From assembly GCF_001642325.1 (NCBI RefSeq), contig NZ_LSFI01000033.1, forward strand, positions 1 to 35,185: a stretch of DNA of 35,185 nt, given 5' to 3'. The notes under the pieces are model-generated. The model searched no databases. It was not told the DNA's origin and saw only the letters and a program-made list of their open reading frames with translations. Below, in pieces: positions 16,067-24,922 of this stretch. This DNA is from Thermodesulfatator autotrophicus. GTDB taxonomy: Bacteria; Desulfobacterota; Thermodesulfobacteria; Thermodesulfobacteriales; Thermodesulfatatoraceae. Made by a program: the position numbers and the translations under genes. Within the stretch, counting starts at the first letter, position 1. The number at the start of each line of letters is the position of its first letter.

Positions 16067-17695
16067 TTACGATCTATCCTTTTCCATTTCATATAAAAGT
16101 TTATGTTCCTTTTCACGAAGGTACTCTTCCAATTCTGAAGAGGCAATAACAGAAAACTTTATAGGATGATGAGGTGAAAGTCCGGCTGTTTTCCGAATAA
16201 GCTCTTCTATTTCTCTTTCTTTTTGAGAGGGTTTTTTAGGAAAGGCTAAAAGTAGATGCATTTTGTTGGCTACTTCCCGCTTTTCACCTGCTAGTTCGTC
16301 TAGTAAGTATACTTTGGCTTCTTTAAAATGTTTTCTTATAGCGGCTAAAATAGGTGGAATATTTTTTATAAAATTGTCCAAAAATTCTTCTCTTTCTTGT
16401 AGCTTTCGGTCAATAAATTTGGCCAAGTGTTTTTTGGTAGTTAAACGATATATGAACTCAAATATAAAAGTGCCACCCAGAATCCAGGCTGAGGAATAAA
16501 GGGCCTGGGGAGAAGTCTTTAAGTTATAAATGATAAGGGCAGCAGCTGAAAAAAGACACCCTATAGCCCCTATGCCAGCTAAAAAACGATTGGCACCAGT
16601 TTTCCGGGAAAGTCTAAAATTGGAAAAATTTACTGCGCTGAATACTAATAAGAATCCCAGGCTTCCGGCTACAGAAATGTTTTTTAGGTCAAAGGAAAGA
16701 GCAGCTACTATGGTTAAAGCTGAGATAATTAAAAGGCCTTCGTAAGCACCTTTCCAGATATGCTTACCAAAAAACTGGGGTAATTCACCATATTTTGCTA
16801 CTAGATAACTGACCCTGGCTGTTCCATAAAGGGTGGCATTAATAGCTGAGGCGGTAGAAGCCAGGGCAGCTATGGCAATTAGAATAAAACCCAGTCTTCC
16901 TAAAAAAGGCTTAGCTGCTTCGGCAAGGACATAATCTTTGGCCTTGATTACTTCTGAAGGGTCTAAATTCCCTACTGTTACTAGGGCTACCAGAATATAA
17001 ATAGCCATTACCGAAATAACAGCGGCATAAAAAGCGAGTGGTAAAACCTTATCAGGTTCTTCTACATCTTGAGCAGTATTGGCTATAAGTTCAAAGCCTT
17101 CATAAGCCAGAAAAATGATGAGGCCACCAGTTAAAATGTTTAAAAGGTGAGGATAAGTTTCAGGAGAAAGCTTTGCGGGATCAATGGTGAAAAATCCCAG
17201 GACCGAAAAAAAGATAAGGATAAAGACTTTGAAGGCTACCATTAAGTCTTCAGCCTTGCCTACAATGTAGGCCCCCAACAGATTTAAAACCGTGAAGAAT
17301 AGAATTACAGCTAAGGTAAGTAGCTTTTTAAGCCATATAGTTTCAACACCTGCTATAAGTACTGCTCCATAACTGCCAAAGGCGTAAGAATAAAGAGAGA
17401 GCATAATAATATAACTTGCGAGCAAAAGGGTATTGAGCCAGGCAGCTAAAATTCCTGCTCCAAACCCCTGCACTATAAATTCTATGGTTCCTCCCTCACT
17501 GGGATAACGTACCGAGAGTTTAGCATAAGAATAAGCTGTTATGAGAGCTAGAAGACCTGCAAAAAGAAAGGCGAGAGGTGCCGCCCCTTTAGCTAAAAGG
17601 ATAGTAAGGCCGAGGACGGCAAAAATGCCCCCTCCGATCATGCCACCAACGCCGATGGAATAGGCCTCCCAAAAACCTATTTTTTTGCTATGCAT
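16067..17695 (-). CDS. APC-family amino-acid permease with a C-terminal nucleotidyltransferase-like domain
   Basis: Residues 1-420 form a 12-helix APC-superfamily transporter: the signature GVGGMIGGGIF (15-25) opens the unwound first helix, and FLAYEGFELIANTAQDVEEP (195-214) is the conserved helix-6 region. It probably takes up amino acids or amines; the substrate is not predictable. The cytosolic tail (about 421-542) is unusual. After a charged helix, residues 445-528 follow the pattern of small nucleotidyltransferase domains: AKVYLLDELAGE where GSxARGE is expected, then a LLLAF strand, then HHPIKFSVI. The catalytic GS and paired acidic residues are absent, so I infer a non-catalytic sensor or regulatory domain. 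ATG 17695 has a GAGGAG site. It is 75 bases after the DUF4198 gene, and IS debris follows it. Confidence 0.85.
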   Translation of the reverse strand: MHSKKIGFWEAYSIGVGGMIGGGIFAVLGLTILLAKGAAPLAFLFAGLLALITAYSYAKLSVRYPSEGGTIEFIVQGFGAGILAAWLNTLLLASYIIMLSLYSYAFGSYGAVLIAGVETIWLKKLLTLAVILFFTVLNLLGAYIVGKAEDLMVAFKVFILIFFSVLGFFTIDPAKLSPETYPHLLNILTGGLIIFLAYEGFELIANTAQDVEEPDKVLPLAFYAAVISVMAIYILVALVTVGNLDPSEVIKAKDYVLAEAAKPFLGRLGFILIAIAALASTASAINATLYGTARVSYLVAKYGELPQFFGKHIWKGAYEGLLIISALTIVAALSFDLKNISVAGSLGFLLVFSAVNFSNFRLSRKTGANRFLAGIGAIGCLFSAAALIIYNLKTSPQALYSSAWILGGTFIFEFIYRLTTKKHLAKFIDRKLQEREEFLDNFIKNIPPILAAIRKHFKEAKVYLLDELAGEKREVANKMHLLLAFPKKPSQKEREIEELIRKTAGLSPHHPIKFSVIASSELEEYLREKEHKLLYEMEKDRS

Positions 17696-17770
17696 ATTTT
17701 TCTCCTCAAGTTTTTCTTGAAAAATAAGTTTTAAAAATGGAAAGTTAAGTAGCTAAAATAAGGCTTGACT

Positions 17771-18625
17771 TTACCGAGAAATACTTTCTTTTACTTCTTC
17801 CAAAAAGGGCGCTTTTTCCGGGAGTTTAAAAGGTTTGTCCACGTAAAGCCAGAAAGAAGTTCTTAGAAATAAGGGATAATTAGAGTTCCCTATCCTATGT
17901 TTTCCGTAAGGGACTTTGGCTGTGATAAGCCACCACCCCTCTTGAGGAAAGCCCACGGTGAATTCGCCATTTTCATCAGTATAAAGAGAAAGGTACATGC
18001 GTGGGTTGTCTCTTTTGCCAAATGTATCCTGGGGAAGTTTATCAGGAGAAAGATATATACCGTTGAAACGAACCATCTGTACAAAAACTTTAGGAGCAGG
18101 TTTCCCTTCAAATAAGACCTGTCCTTTAAAGACATTGCCAACGACTAACCCGTATGGACGAGTCATAGGAATTATTTCAAACTTTTGTTCAAGGATTTGC
18201 CCCCAGCCTTTTTCTTTTTCCACGTGTAGGGGAACTTTTACTATTTCCTGCCAGACTTCTCCGATAGCAGGCATAAGCGTTGGTTGGGTAACGAATAAGA
18301 GATAGTGATCTCCTGCCATAGTGGGAACATATTTGATTTTCCAGGCGTAGCGTTTTTTGCCCGTGGCGAAATCTTTAAACATTGTCCTTACAAAGGCTAA
18401 AGATTCTGTTTTTTTATCTGGCCTAAAGACTTTACCCTGAGGAGCTTTGAGGTCATAAACTATCCCCTGAAAAGGTTCTGTCCGCAGGACAAAAAATTGT
18501 GTTTCTTGCCCTTTTAAAGCGTAGCCCTGCCTTTTTGGGTCAAATATCGTAAGAAAATAGCCCCAACTTAGGGTTACCCACGAAAATACAAAAAATATAA
18601 AAACTAAGACTATACACCTGCGCAT
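17771..18625 (-). CDS. Exported DUF4198-type protein
   Basis: A 284-residue protein with a signal peptide (about 1-22). Two beta-rich regions follow. The first (about 25-150) contains YVPTMAGDHYLLFV, like the DUF4198 N-terminal part. The second, from about 165, begins PYGLVVGNVFKGQVLFEGKP and includes YTDENGEFTVGF (about 216-227), a carboxypeptidase-regulatory-like fold. Some DUF4198 proteins are linked to nickel or cobalt uptake as periplasmic components, but the histidine-rich start of those proteins is missing here and no metal transporter is nearby. Function is therefore left open. The ATG has AAGGAG nine bases upstream. It follows the serine hydrolase by 27 bases and is probably co-transcribed. 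Confidence 0.72.
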   Translation of the reverse strand: MRRCIVLVFIFFVFSWVTLSWGYFLTIFDPKRQGYALKGQETQFFVLRTEPFQGIVYDLKAPQGKVFRPDKKTESLAFVRTMFKDFATGKKRYAWKIKYVPTMAGDHYLLFVTQPTLMPAIGEVWQEIVKVPLHVEKEKGWGQILEQKFEIIPMTRPYGLVVGNVFKGQVLFEGKPAPKVFVQMVRFNGIYLSPDKLPQDTFGKRDNPRMYLSLYTDENGEFTVGFPQEGWWLITAKVPYGKHRIGNSNYPLFLRTSFWLYVDKPFKLPEKAPFLEEVKESISR

Positions 18626-18652
18626 TATTTTTCTCCTTGTGTTTCGTTATAT

Positions 18653-19747
18653 TTAAACGGCTGAACCAACAATTTTCTTAAAGATTAAATCATGTAGGAC
18701 TGGCCGAAAAATTTTGAGTTTGTTGGGATGGCGGTGGGGATGTACTCGATTGCTTAAAAGAAGGATAATCAACTCGTTTTCATGGTCAATCCAGAAGGAA
18801 GTCCCGGTAAAACCAAGGTGCCCTAATGCTTTTCTGGACATAAGTCCTCCAGCGCTTGAGTTTTTAGGGCTTGGGCGGTCAAAGCCCAGGGCCCAGGTAC
18901 CAGCCTCAGAACGCCAGTCCCAGAAAAGAGAGATTACTTCTCGAGTTAAGAAATTACATGTTTCCTGACCAAGATAAACCTTTAGCAAGAGAACCAAAAG
19001 TTTTAAAACTTCTTCGGCCTGTCCAAAAAGCCCGGCATGCCCGGCCACTCCTCCCAGCACCCAGGCGTTTTCGTCATGTACTTCGCCTTTTATGAGCTTT
19101 CCTCTCCAGGGGCAAAGTTCAGTGGCAGCCATAGCTTTCTGGCAAATACCTTTAACTTTTGGTTTGAAAAGAATTCTTCTAGAGGAAGGCCCGAGTATTT
19201 TAAGAGTTTCTTCAAAAAAGTCTTCAAGGGTTTTCCCGCTGGCTGTTTCTACAATTTTTCCAAGCAGGATAAAGCCCAGGTCGCTATATAGATGTTTTTT
19301 TCCGATCGGATAGGCCAGAGGTTCTTTTAGTATCCAGGTAATAATCAAGTCCTGGCGGTTTTCTGGGGGATAGGTGATAAGTTTTACGAAATAAGGCCTG
19401 TGAGAGGGAAGGCCAGCGCTATGATTCAATAAATTGGCAATGGTTATCTCTTCAAACCAGAACGGTACCGGGAAAAATTCTCCAAGTTTTTGACCAAGTT
19501 TTATTTTTTCTTCAGCTACAAGCCTCATCAGGCAAAGGCTAGTGGCCAGGGGTTTAGTGAGAGAAGCGAGGTCGTAATAAGTTTCAACGGTGGCTTTGCG
19601 AGGGACAGGCAAAATTTCTTGCCAGCCAAAAGCCTCAAGGTAAGTTTTTTCAGCATGCCATACCACCAGCACCGCGCCGGGAAAGACTTTTTCTTTTATC
19701 CCCCGGCGCATTATTTCGGTGATTTCGCGGGGGAAATGTTCAGGCAT
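18653..19747 (-). CDS. Serine hydrolase, class C beta-lactamase/PBP-like
   Basis: A 364-residue member of the serine beta-lactamase-like family (Pfam Beta-lactamase). The nucleophile motif SLTK is in YYDLASLTKPLATS (about 77-91). YSD, the second motif with aspartate for asparagine, lies in KHLYSDLGFIL (about 151-161). The third, HxG-type motif is probably LGHLGFTGTSFW (about 317-328). ANLLNHSAGLPSH (about 109-121) is typical of the family. No signal peptide is visible, which is unusual for enzymes that act on peptidoglycan, so a cytoplasmic esterase or peptidase role is possible. It starts inside the last codons of hslO (8 bp overlap) with only a weak ribosome site, which suggests translational coupling. 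Confidence 0.82.
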   Translation of the reverse strand: MPEHFPREITEIMRRGIKEKVFPGAVLVVWHAEKTYLEAFGWQEILPVPRKATVETYYDLASLTKPLATSLCLMRLVAEEKIKLGQKLGEFFPVPFWFEEITIANLLNHSAGLPSHRPYFVKLITYPPENRQDLIITWILKEPLAYPIGKKHLYSDLGFILLGKIVETASGKTLEDFFEETLKILGPSSRRILFKPKVKGICQKAMAATELCPWRGKLIKGEVHDENAWVLGGVAGHAGLFGQAEEVLKLLVLLLKVYLGQETCNFLTREVISLFWDWRSEAGTWALGFDRPSPKNSSAGGLMSRKALGHLGFTGTSFWIDHENELIILLLSNRVHPHRHPNKLKIFRPVLHDLIFKKIVGSAV

Positions 19748-20639
19748 CTAGTTCGCGGCGGCTCTTTTTCTCAATTTGTGAAAGTAACTTTTCAAGCTCT
19801 TCAATAGTGAAAATGTATTCTTGATTGCAGAAATCGCAGGTTATACGGGCAGGTTCATTTTTTTTAATAAGCTCTTCTATTTCTTTGGGGCCAAGGGCAA
19901 CTAGAGCTCTTTCCACCCGTTCACGAGAACAGCGACAACGGTAAGCAAGGGGTCGTTTTTCCAAAATTTCTACGTTATCTTTTCCAAAAATACGATAGAG
20001 TATCTCTTCGGGATTGAGTTTTTCTTCACGCAATAGACTGGTTACCGGTGGCAATTTTTTAAGCACTTCTTCAATGTTTGAAATCTGCTCTTCAGTGGCG
20101 GCGGGAAGGGTTTGAATGAGAAAGCCTCCAGCAGCCTTTACCTGGTTGTCAGTGTCCACAAAAACACCAAGCCCTACCGCTGAGGGAATTTGTTCAGAAA
20201 CCGTGAGATAATAGCTTACATCCTCGGCAATTTCGCCAGAGATAAGCTTGGTAGAACCCTGGTAAGGCTCTTTTAATCCCAAATCCCGGGTTACCGAGAT
20301 AAAGCCGTTTCTCCCTACGGCCTGGCCTACCAGGAGTTTGCCTTTCTGCGGGGTTAAATGGATATTTGGCTTTTGCACCAGACCACGCACATTTCCTTCG
20401 GCATCAGCCTCTGCAAGCACTTCGCCGATGGGGCCGCCGCCGTTTATCTGAATCATGACCCGGCCGGTTTTAAGGTCAAGGCCGAGAAGAGCTGCCGCGG
20501 TAAGGGCTCGGCCGAGAACCGCTGTAGCCGTAGGGGATGTGCGGTGAATCTTTCTTGCCTCTTCTACGATGTCTTTGGTGTCAGCGGCAAATATGCGAAA
20601 AGCTCCGTCTTTAGTCATACCACGCACGGCGTAGCTCAT
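19740..20639 (-). CDS. hslO: Redox-regulated chaperone Hsp33
   Basis: Holdase chaperone activated when oxidation releases zinc from its C-terminal cysteines. The 299 residues match the usual length. The N-terminal domain has TATAVLGRALTAAALLG and the INGGGPIGEVLAEADA stretch. The zinc centre has the canonical spacing: CRC at about 235-237, then CDFC about 31 residues later (ITCDFCNQEY). ATG 20639 shares one base with the proC stop, and GGAGG lies just upstream inside proC, so the two are translated together. The downstream serine hydrolase overlaps its end. Its presence in a strict anaerobe fits protection during oxidative upshift; that physiological link is inference. Confidence 0.95.
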   Translation of the reverse strand: MSYAVRGMTKDGAFRIFAADTKDIVEEARKIHRTSPTATAVLGRALTAAALLGLDLKTGRVMIQINGGGPIGEVLAEADAEGNVRGLVQKPNIHLTPQKGKLLVGQAVGRNGFISVTRDLGLKEPYQGSTKLISGEIAEDVSYYLTVSEQIPSAVGLGVFVDTDNQVKAAGGFLIQTLPAATEEQISNIEEVLKKLPPVTSLLREEKLNPEEILYRIFGKDNVEILEKRPLAYRCRCSRERVERALVALGPKEIEELIKKNEPARITCDFCNQEYIFTIEELEKLLSQIEKKSRRELDA

Positions 20640-21481
20640 TAATCTTCCTCCTTTAAAGCCAAAAGGGTTAGCTCTTTAGAGCGATTGGTAGCCTCTTCTA
20701 CCGCGTCCATCACCGTGGCCCTGAAGGCCCCTTCTTCCAGTGCCTTTAGGCCGCAGATAGTAGTTCCGCCAGGTGAAGTTACCATGCTTTTTATTTCGTA
20801 AGGGTTTTTGCCTGTCCCCTGCATTAATTTCAAAGTTCCTAATATCGTTTCCTGGGCAAGAATTTCTGCTACCTGGCGAGGAAGACCGACTTTTACTCCC
20901 GCGTCTATCAGGGCCTCTACAAAGGTAGCTATATAAGCAGGCCCACTTCCTGAAAGCCCGGTTACAGCGTCAAAATAGGCTTCTGGAAGTTCTACGGCTT
21001 TGCCAAAGGCCTCTAAAAATTTTCTGGTGAGCGTAAGGTCTTCTGATGTGGTATAACGGCCACCGGTAAATACTGATATACCTGCCTGCACCAGGGCGGG
21101 AGTATTGGGCATGACCCGAACAACCCTTGTTTTTTCCGGAAGACACTTCTCCAGTACAGCCAGAGGAATACCAGCGGCAATAGAAATAATTAAATGGCGT
21201 GAATAGTCCACGCAAAGGGTAATTTCTTTCAAAACTTCTTTGATAATCTGAGGTTTTACGGCAAGGATTATTAGGTCTGCCTTCTTCACCAGGGCACAGT
21301 TTTCAAAAAGGACTTTTATTCCCGGAAAAGTTTCTTCTAAATATTTGCGGCGCTGAGAGGAAGGCTCAGAAACAAGAATATTTTCTGGTAAGGTGGCGCC
21401 GGACTCAATAAGCCCTTTTATGATGGCTGCGGCCATCTGGCCTCCGCCTATAAAACCTATTTTGATGTCTTTAAAAGCCAT
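20639..21481 (-). CDS. proC: Pyrroline-5-carboxylate reductase
   Basis: Last step of proline synthesis, reducing pyrroline-5-carboxylate with NAD(P)H. A 280-residue protein, typical in length. The N-terminal dinucleotide motif is FIGGGQMAAAIIKGL (about 10-24), followed by VKPQ (about 76-79) and VVRVMPNTPALV (about 110-121). The family signature lies in the C-terminal dimerisation domain: VTGLSGSGPAY (about 158-168) and MVTSPGGTTICGL (about 223-235). Start ATG 21481 has GGGAGGG upstream. It leads the proC-hslO-serine hydrolase-DUF4198 unit and is divergent from argH across an 84-bp AT-rich gap that must carry both promoters. All expected motifs are present. Confidence 0.96.
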   Translation of the reverse strand: MAFKDIKIGFIGGGQMAAAIIKGLIESGATLPENILVSEPSSQRRKYLEETFPGIKVLFENCALVKKADLIILAVKPQIIKEVLKEITLCVDYSRHLIISIAAGIPLAVLEKCLPEKTRVVRVMPNTPALVQAGISVFTGGRYTTSEDLTLTRKFLEAFGKAVELPEAYFDAVTGLSGSGPAYIATFVEALIDAGVKVGLPRQVAEILAQETILGTLKLMQGTGKNPYEIKSMVTSPGGTTICGLKALEEGAFRATVMDAVEEATNRSKELTLLALKEED

Positions 21482-21565
21482 AGGCCCTCCCGGTGTTTTG
21501 TGTTATTTCTTATCACTTTAAATAACCTTTGTTAATAACTAAAAAATTAAGGCGTGGAGGACAAA

Positions 21566-22945
21566 ATGGCCAAAAAGCCCTGGGGAGGACGGTTTTCTGA
21601 AGAAACAGATAAACTTGTAGAGGAATTTACCGCTTCAGTTCACTATGATAAAAGACTTGCCCTTTACGATATTCGTGGAAGCATAGCCCACGCCAGGATG
21701 CTGGGAAAAACCGGGATCATTCCGAAAGAAGACGCTGAAAAAATCATCTCTGGCCTAAAAGAGATAGAAAAAGAGATAAAAGAAGGCCGCTTCAAATGGC
21801 GTAAAGACTTAGAAGACGTGCACATGAATATTGAGGCTGCTCTTTATGAAAAGGTTGGCCCGGTGGCCGGAAAACTTCATACGGCCCGTAGCCGAAATGA
21901 CCAGGTGGCCACAGACGTAAGGCTTTTTCTGCGCGACGTTATAGACGAGACTCTGAGGCGCCTCAAAGAATTAAGAAAGGCCCTAGTGGTTAAGGCCAAA
22001 GAAAATCTGGAAGTGATTCTTCCTGGCTTTACCCATCTTCAGCACGCTCAGCCGGTGCTTTTGGCTCATCATTTCATGGCTTATTACGAGATGTTTACCC
22101 GTGATGCCAGACGTTTTGAATTCGTCCGCGAAGAGACCAATATTTGCCCGCTAGGTAGCGCTGCCCTGGCTGGAACTCCTTTTCCGGTGGACCGCGAAAT
22201 GGTAGCTAAGGAACTTGGCTTTAAAGGTGTTACCAGAAATAGTATGGACGCTGTTTCAGATAGGGATTTTATTGTCTCTTTTCTGGCCGCGGCGTCGCTG
22301 GTCTTTGTTCATCTTTCGCGCCTTTCCGAAGAACTAATCCTCTGGATAAGTCCGGAGTTCGGCTTCATAGACCTTCCTGATAAACTGTGTACCGGTAGCT
22401 CTATCATGCCCCAGAAAAAAAATCCCGACGTGGCAGAGCTTATCAGAGGTAAAACTGGCCGCATTTTTGGGAATCTTTTCACCCTTTTGACTGTACTTAA
22501 AGGCCTTCCCATGACTTATAACCGTGACCTTCAGGAAGACAAAGAACCCCTTTTTGACACGATAGATACCCTTTTGCCCTCCCTTACTCTGGCCAGAGAA
22601 CTTATAGCCGGCCTTAAAGTCAACCAGGAACGAATGCGCAAGGCCTGTGAGCAGGGGCATCTTACCGCAACAGACTTGGCCGATTATCTGGTTACAAAAG
22701 GCCTTCCCTTTCGGGAAGCCCATCACATAGTAGGTCGTCTGGTGGCTTACTGTGAGGAAAAAGGTCTGAAACTCTGGGAGTTGCCCATTGAAAAGCTAAA
22801 GGAATTTTCAACGTTAATTGAAGAAGACGTTTACGAGTGGCTTACCCTTGAAGGTTCGGTAGCCAGGCGTAAAGTAGTGGGTGGTACGGCTCCTGAGCAG
22901 GTGAAAAAGGCCATTTCTCAGGCGGAAAAAGAACTGGAGGCTTAA
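21566..22945 (+). CDS. argH: Argininosuccinate lyase
   Basis: Splits argininosuccinate into arginine and fumarate, the last step of arginine synthesis. 459 residues from ATG 21566, chosen because GGAGG ends five bases upstream. A GTG at 21554 would place that same ribosome site inside the gene. Family features: the start KKPWGGRF, then DVHMNIEAAL and LHTARSRNDQVATD (about 100-113), LPGFTHLQHAQPV (about 150-162) with the catalytic histidine region, and the fumarase/aspartase-superfamily signature GSSIMPQKKNP (about 277-287), whose serine is on the mobile loop. No other arginine gene is nearby. hisS follows after three bases, so they share a transcript. Confidence 0.97.
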   Translation: MAKKPWGGRFSEETDKLVEEFTASVHYDKRLALYDIRGSIAHARMLGKTGIIPKEDAEKIISGLKEIEKEIKEGRFKWRKDLEDVHMNIEAALYEKVGPVAGKLHTARSRNDQVATDVRLFLRDVIDETLRRLKELRKALVVKAKENLEVILPGFTHLQHAQPVLLAHHFMAYYEMFTRDARRFEFVREETNICPLGSAALAGTPFPVDREMVAKELGFKGVTRNSMDAVSDRDFIVSFLAAASLVFVHLSRLSEELILWISPEFGFIDLPDKLCTGSSIMPQKKNPDVAELIRGKTGRIFGNLFTLLTVLKGLPMTYNRDLQEDKEPLFDTIDTLLPSLTLARELIAGLKVNQERMRKACEQGHLTATDLADYLVTKGLPFREAHHIVGRLVAYCEEKGLKLWELPIEKLKEFSTLIEEDVYEWLTLEGSVARRKVVGGTAPEQVKKAISQAEKELEA

Positions 22946-22948
22946 GAA

Positions 22949-24199
22949 ATGATAAAGGCAGTTCGCGGGTTTAAAGACATTTTGCCTGGAGAAACAGAAA
23001 AGTGGGTCTATCTAGAAGGGTTGGCCAGACGTTTTTTTAACGCCTATGGTTTTCGCGAGATAAGAACTCCAATTCTTGAAAAGACCGAGCTTTTTGCCCG
23101 AAGTATTGGTGAGGCCACCGATATTGTGGAAAAAGAGATGTACACCTTTCTTGACCGCAATAAAGAAAGTGTGACTTTGCGCCCTGAAGCCACGGCAGGT
23201 ATATGCCGGGCAGTTATTGAACACGGCTTATACGCCAAAGCCAAAGTACTCAAGCTTTTCACCATGGGGCCGATGTTTCGCCATGAGCGCCCGCAAAAAG
23301 GCCGCCTGCGGCAGTTCCACCAATTTAACGCCGAGGTCTTTGGAAGCCACGCTCCAGGGACTGATGCCGAAGTTATCGCCCTGGCCATGGATATTCTTCA
23401 AGCAGGAGGGGCCAAAGACCTGCGCCTTGAGATAAACTCTTTGGGTTGTCCTGAGTGCCGTCCTGCCTTTAGAGAAAATTTAAGGCAATTTTTAAGGAAG
23501 AATGCCGACAAACTCTGTGAAGACTGTAAGCGGCGCACAGAAAGAAATCCACTCCGGGCCCTTGACTGCAAGAAAGAGACCTGCCAGGCGGTTTATGAAA
23601 ATGCTCCCCTGATAGAAGAATTCTGGTGTGAAGAATGCCGCAAGCATTTTGCCAAAGTTTTAGAAGAGCTAGGCCTTTTGGGGCTAGAGTTTGTCAAAAA
23701 TCCACGGCTGGTGCGCGGCCTTGATTATTATGTGCGCACTACCTTTGAGATTAAGGCCCAGGGGCTTGGGGCCCAGGATACCGTGGCGGCAGGAGGCCGT
23801 TATGATGGCTTGCTTAAAGCCCTGGGAGGCCCGGATATCCCGGGCGTGGGCTTTGCTATCGGGGTAGAGAGGTTTCTCCTTGTGGCTGACTTGCCGGCTA
23901 ACCTTGAGCCTCGTTTAGACCTTTTTGTGGCGGCCCTGGGAGAAGAGGCCAAGAAACAGGTTTTACCCCTGGTAAGATCTTTACGTAATAAAAGTATTTC
24001 AGTTGACCTTGACCATGAAGGAAGAAGCTTAAAGGCCCAGTTAAAAGTAGCCAATCGCCTTAAGGCCCGCTATGCCCTCATTTTAGGGGAGAACGAACTC
24101 AAAGAGGGTGTAGCCCTTCTCAGGGATATGGAGACCGGCGAGCAGGAATCAATCTCCTTATCCGAGTTGGAAAAAGAACTAATAAAACGCTTGTCGTAA
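22949..24199 (+). CDS. hisS: Histidyl-tRNA synthetase
   Basis: Class II aminoacyl-tRNA synthetase that charges tRNA-His. 416 residues, the normal bacterial size. Motif 1 region follows AVRGFKDILPGE at the start. Motif 2 is TMGPMFRHERPQKGRLRQFHQ (about 106-126, quoted in part for position). The histidine-specific loops LVRGLDYYVRTTFE (about 252-265) and AAGGRYDGL are present, and motif 3 is GVGFAIGVER (about 293-302). A cysteine-rich insert near 171-230 (CPECR, CEDCKRR, CKKETC and CEECRK) looks like a metal-binding site, which is seen in part of the family. The C-terminal anticodon-binding domain begins at about 320. The stop shares one base with the next start. Confidence 0.97.
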   Translation: MIKAVRGFKDILPGETEKWVYLEGLARRFFNAYGFREIRTPILEKTELFARSIGEATDIVEKEMYTFLDRNKESVTLRPEATAGICRAVIEHGLYAKAKVLKLFTMGPMFRHERPQKGRLRQFHQFNAEVFGSHAPGTDAEVIALAMDILQAGGAKDLRLEINSLGCPECRPAFRENLRQFLRKNADKLCEDCKRRTERNPLRALDCKKETCQAVYENAPLIEEFWCEECRKHFAKVLEELGLLGLEFVKNPRLVRGLDYYVRTTFEIKAQGLGAQDTVAAGGRYDGLLKALGGPDIPGVGFAIGVERFLLVADLPANLEPRLDLFVAALGEEAKKQVLPLVRSLRNKSISVDLDHEGRSLKAQLKVANRLKARYALILGENELKEGVALLRDMETGEQESISLSELEKELIKRLS

Positions 24200-24921
24200 T
24201 GGGGCTTTATGAACTGGTAGTAATTTTTGTAGCCGCCTTTATTTATGGCGTGGCAGGCTTTGCTTTTGCCCTTCTGGCTGTGCCACTTCTTTCTTTCACC
24301 TGGCCTTTAAAACGCATAGTGCCGCTGGTAGCCCTACTGGCCACTTCTTTAAACGGGCTCATGTTATTCAAAATGAGGAAGAGTTTTACTTTTAAGCGCG
24401 TTTTGCCACTGCTAATAGGTGGTTTACCTGGTGTTTTGGTGGGTGCTTATTTTTTGCGGCATATAAATGACGCGTTTTTGCGGGTTGTTTTGGGAATAGT
24501 GCTGGTTTTTTACGGCCTCTGGGGGCTTAAGAACCCCAAAAGACCTTTTGTTATTGGCGATAACTGGGGTTATCTTTTCGGGTTTCTGGCAGGTTTTCTT
24601 GGCGGGGCTTTAAACACTCCAGGGCCTCCAGTGATAATTTATCTTACTCTCAAAGATTGGGGAAAGGACGAAATTAAAAGCACTCTCCAGGGTTTTTTCT
24701 TTTTGTTGGCCATTTTTGTTATATTTTCTCACTGGCGCCTGGGGCTTATTACTTCAGAGGTTTTGAAGAACTACCTGATGGCTTTTCCTATTATTCTTTT
24801 TGGGCTTTTTTTAGGTCACCGCCTTTATGGCCGATTAAGTTTGAAGATATACCAGAAAATACTTTATAGCCTTTTAGTGATGATGGGGCTTTTGTCTTTC
24901 CCGTGGAAAATTGGAGGCTAA
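24199..24921 (+). CDS. TauE/SafE (TSUP) family membrane transporter
   Basis: A 240-residue integral membrane protein with about seven or eight hydrophobic helices. It shows the two-fold repeat typical of TSUP proteins: an N-terminal half starting GVAGFAFALLAVPLL (about 15-29) and a second half with GFLAGFLGGALNTPGPPVIIYL (centred near 139), where the family's conserved G-G-x(n)-P pattern lies. Members export or import sulfite, sulfoacetate, sulfonates or other small anions. In a probable sulfate reducer a sulfite or sulfur-oxyanion substrate is tempting but not shown. The ATG overlaps the hisS stop (TAATG), so the gene is translated in tandem, and the PilZ gene follows directly. Confidence 0.82.
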   Translation: MGLYELVVIFVAAFIYGVAGFAFALLAVPLLSFTWPLKRIVPLVALLATSLNGLMLFKMRKSFTFKRVLPLLIGGLPGVLVGAYFLRHINDAFLRVVLGIVLVFYGLWGLKNPKRPFVIGDNWGYLFGFLAGFLGGALNTPGPPVIIYLTLKDWGKDEIKSTLQGFFFLLAIFVIFSHWRLGLITSEVLKNYLMAFPIILFGLFLGHRLYGRLSLKIYQKILYSLLVMMGLLSFPWKIGG

Positions 24922-24922
24922 T

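Noticed and set aside
20806-20818. TTTTGCCTGTCCC, identical to the REP-like motif
   Set aside because: It is inside proC, encodes ordinary conserved-region residues (QGTGKN) and has no hairpin partner, so chance is the simpler reading.
21482-21565. Promoters in the proC-argH gap
   Set aside because: Several AT-rich hexamer pairs fit loosely on both strands, and none stands out enough to report.
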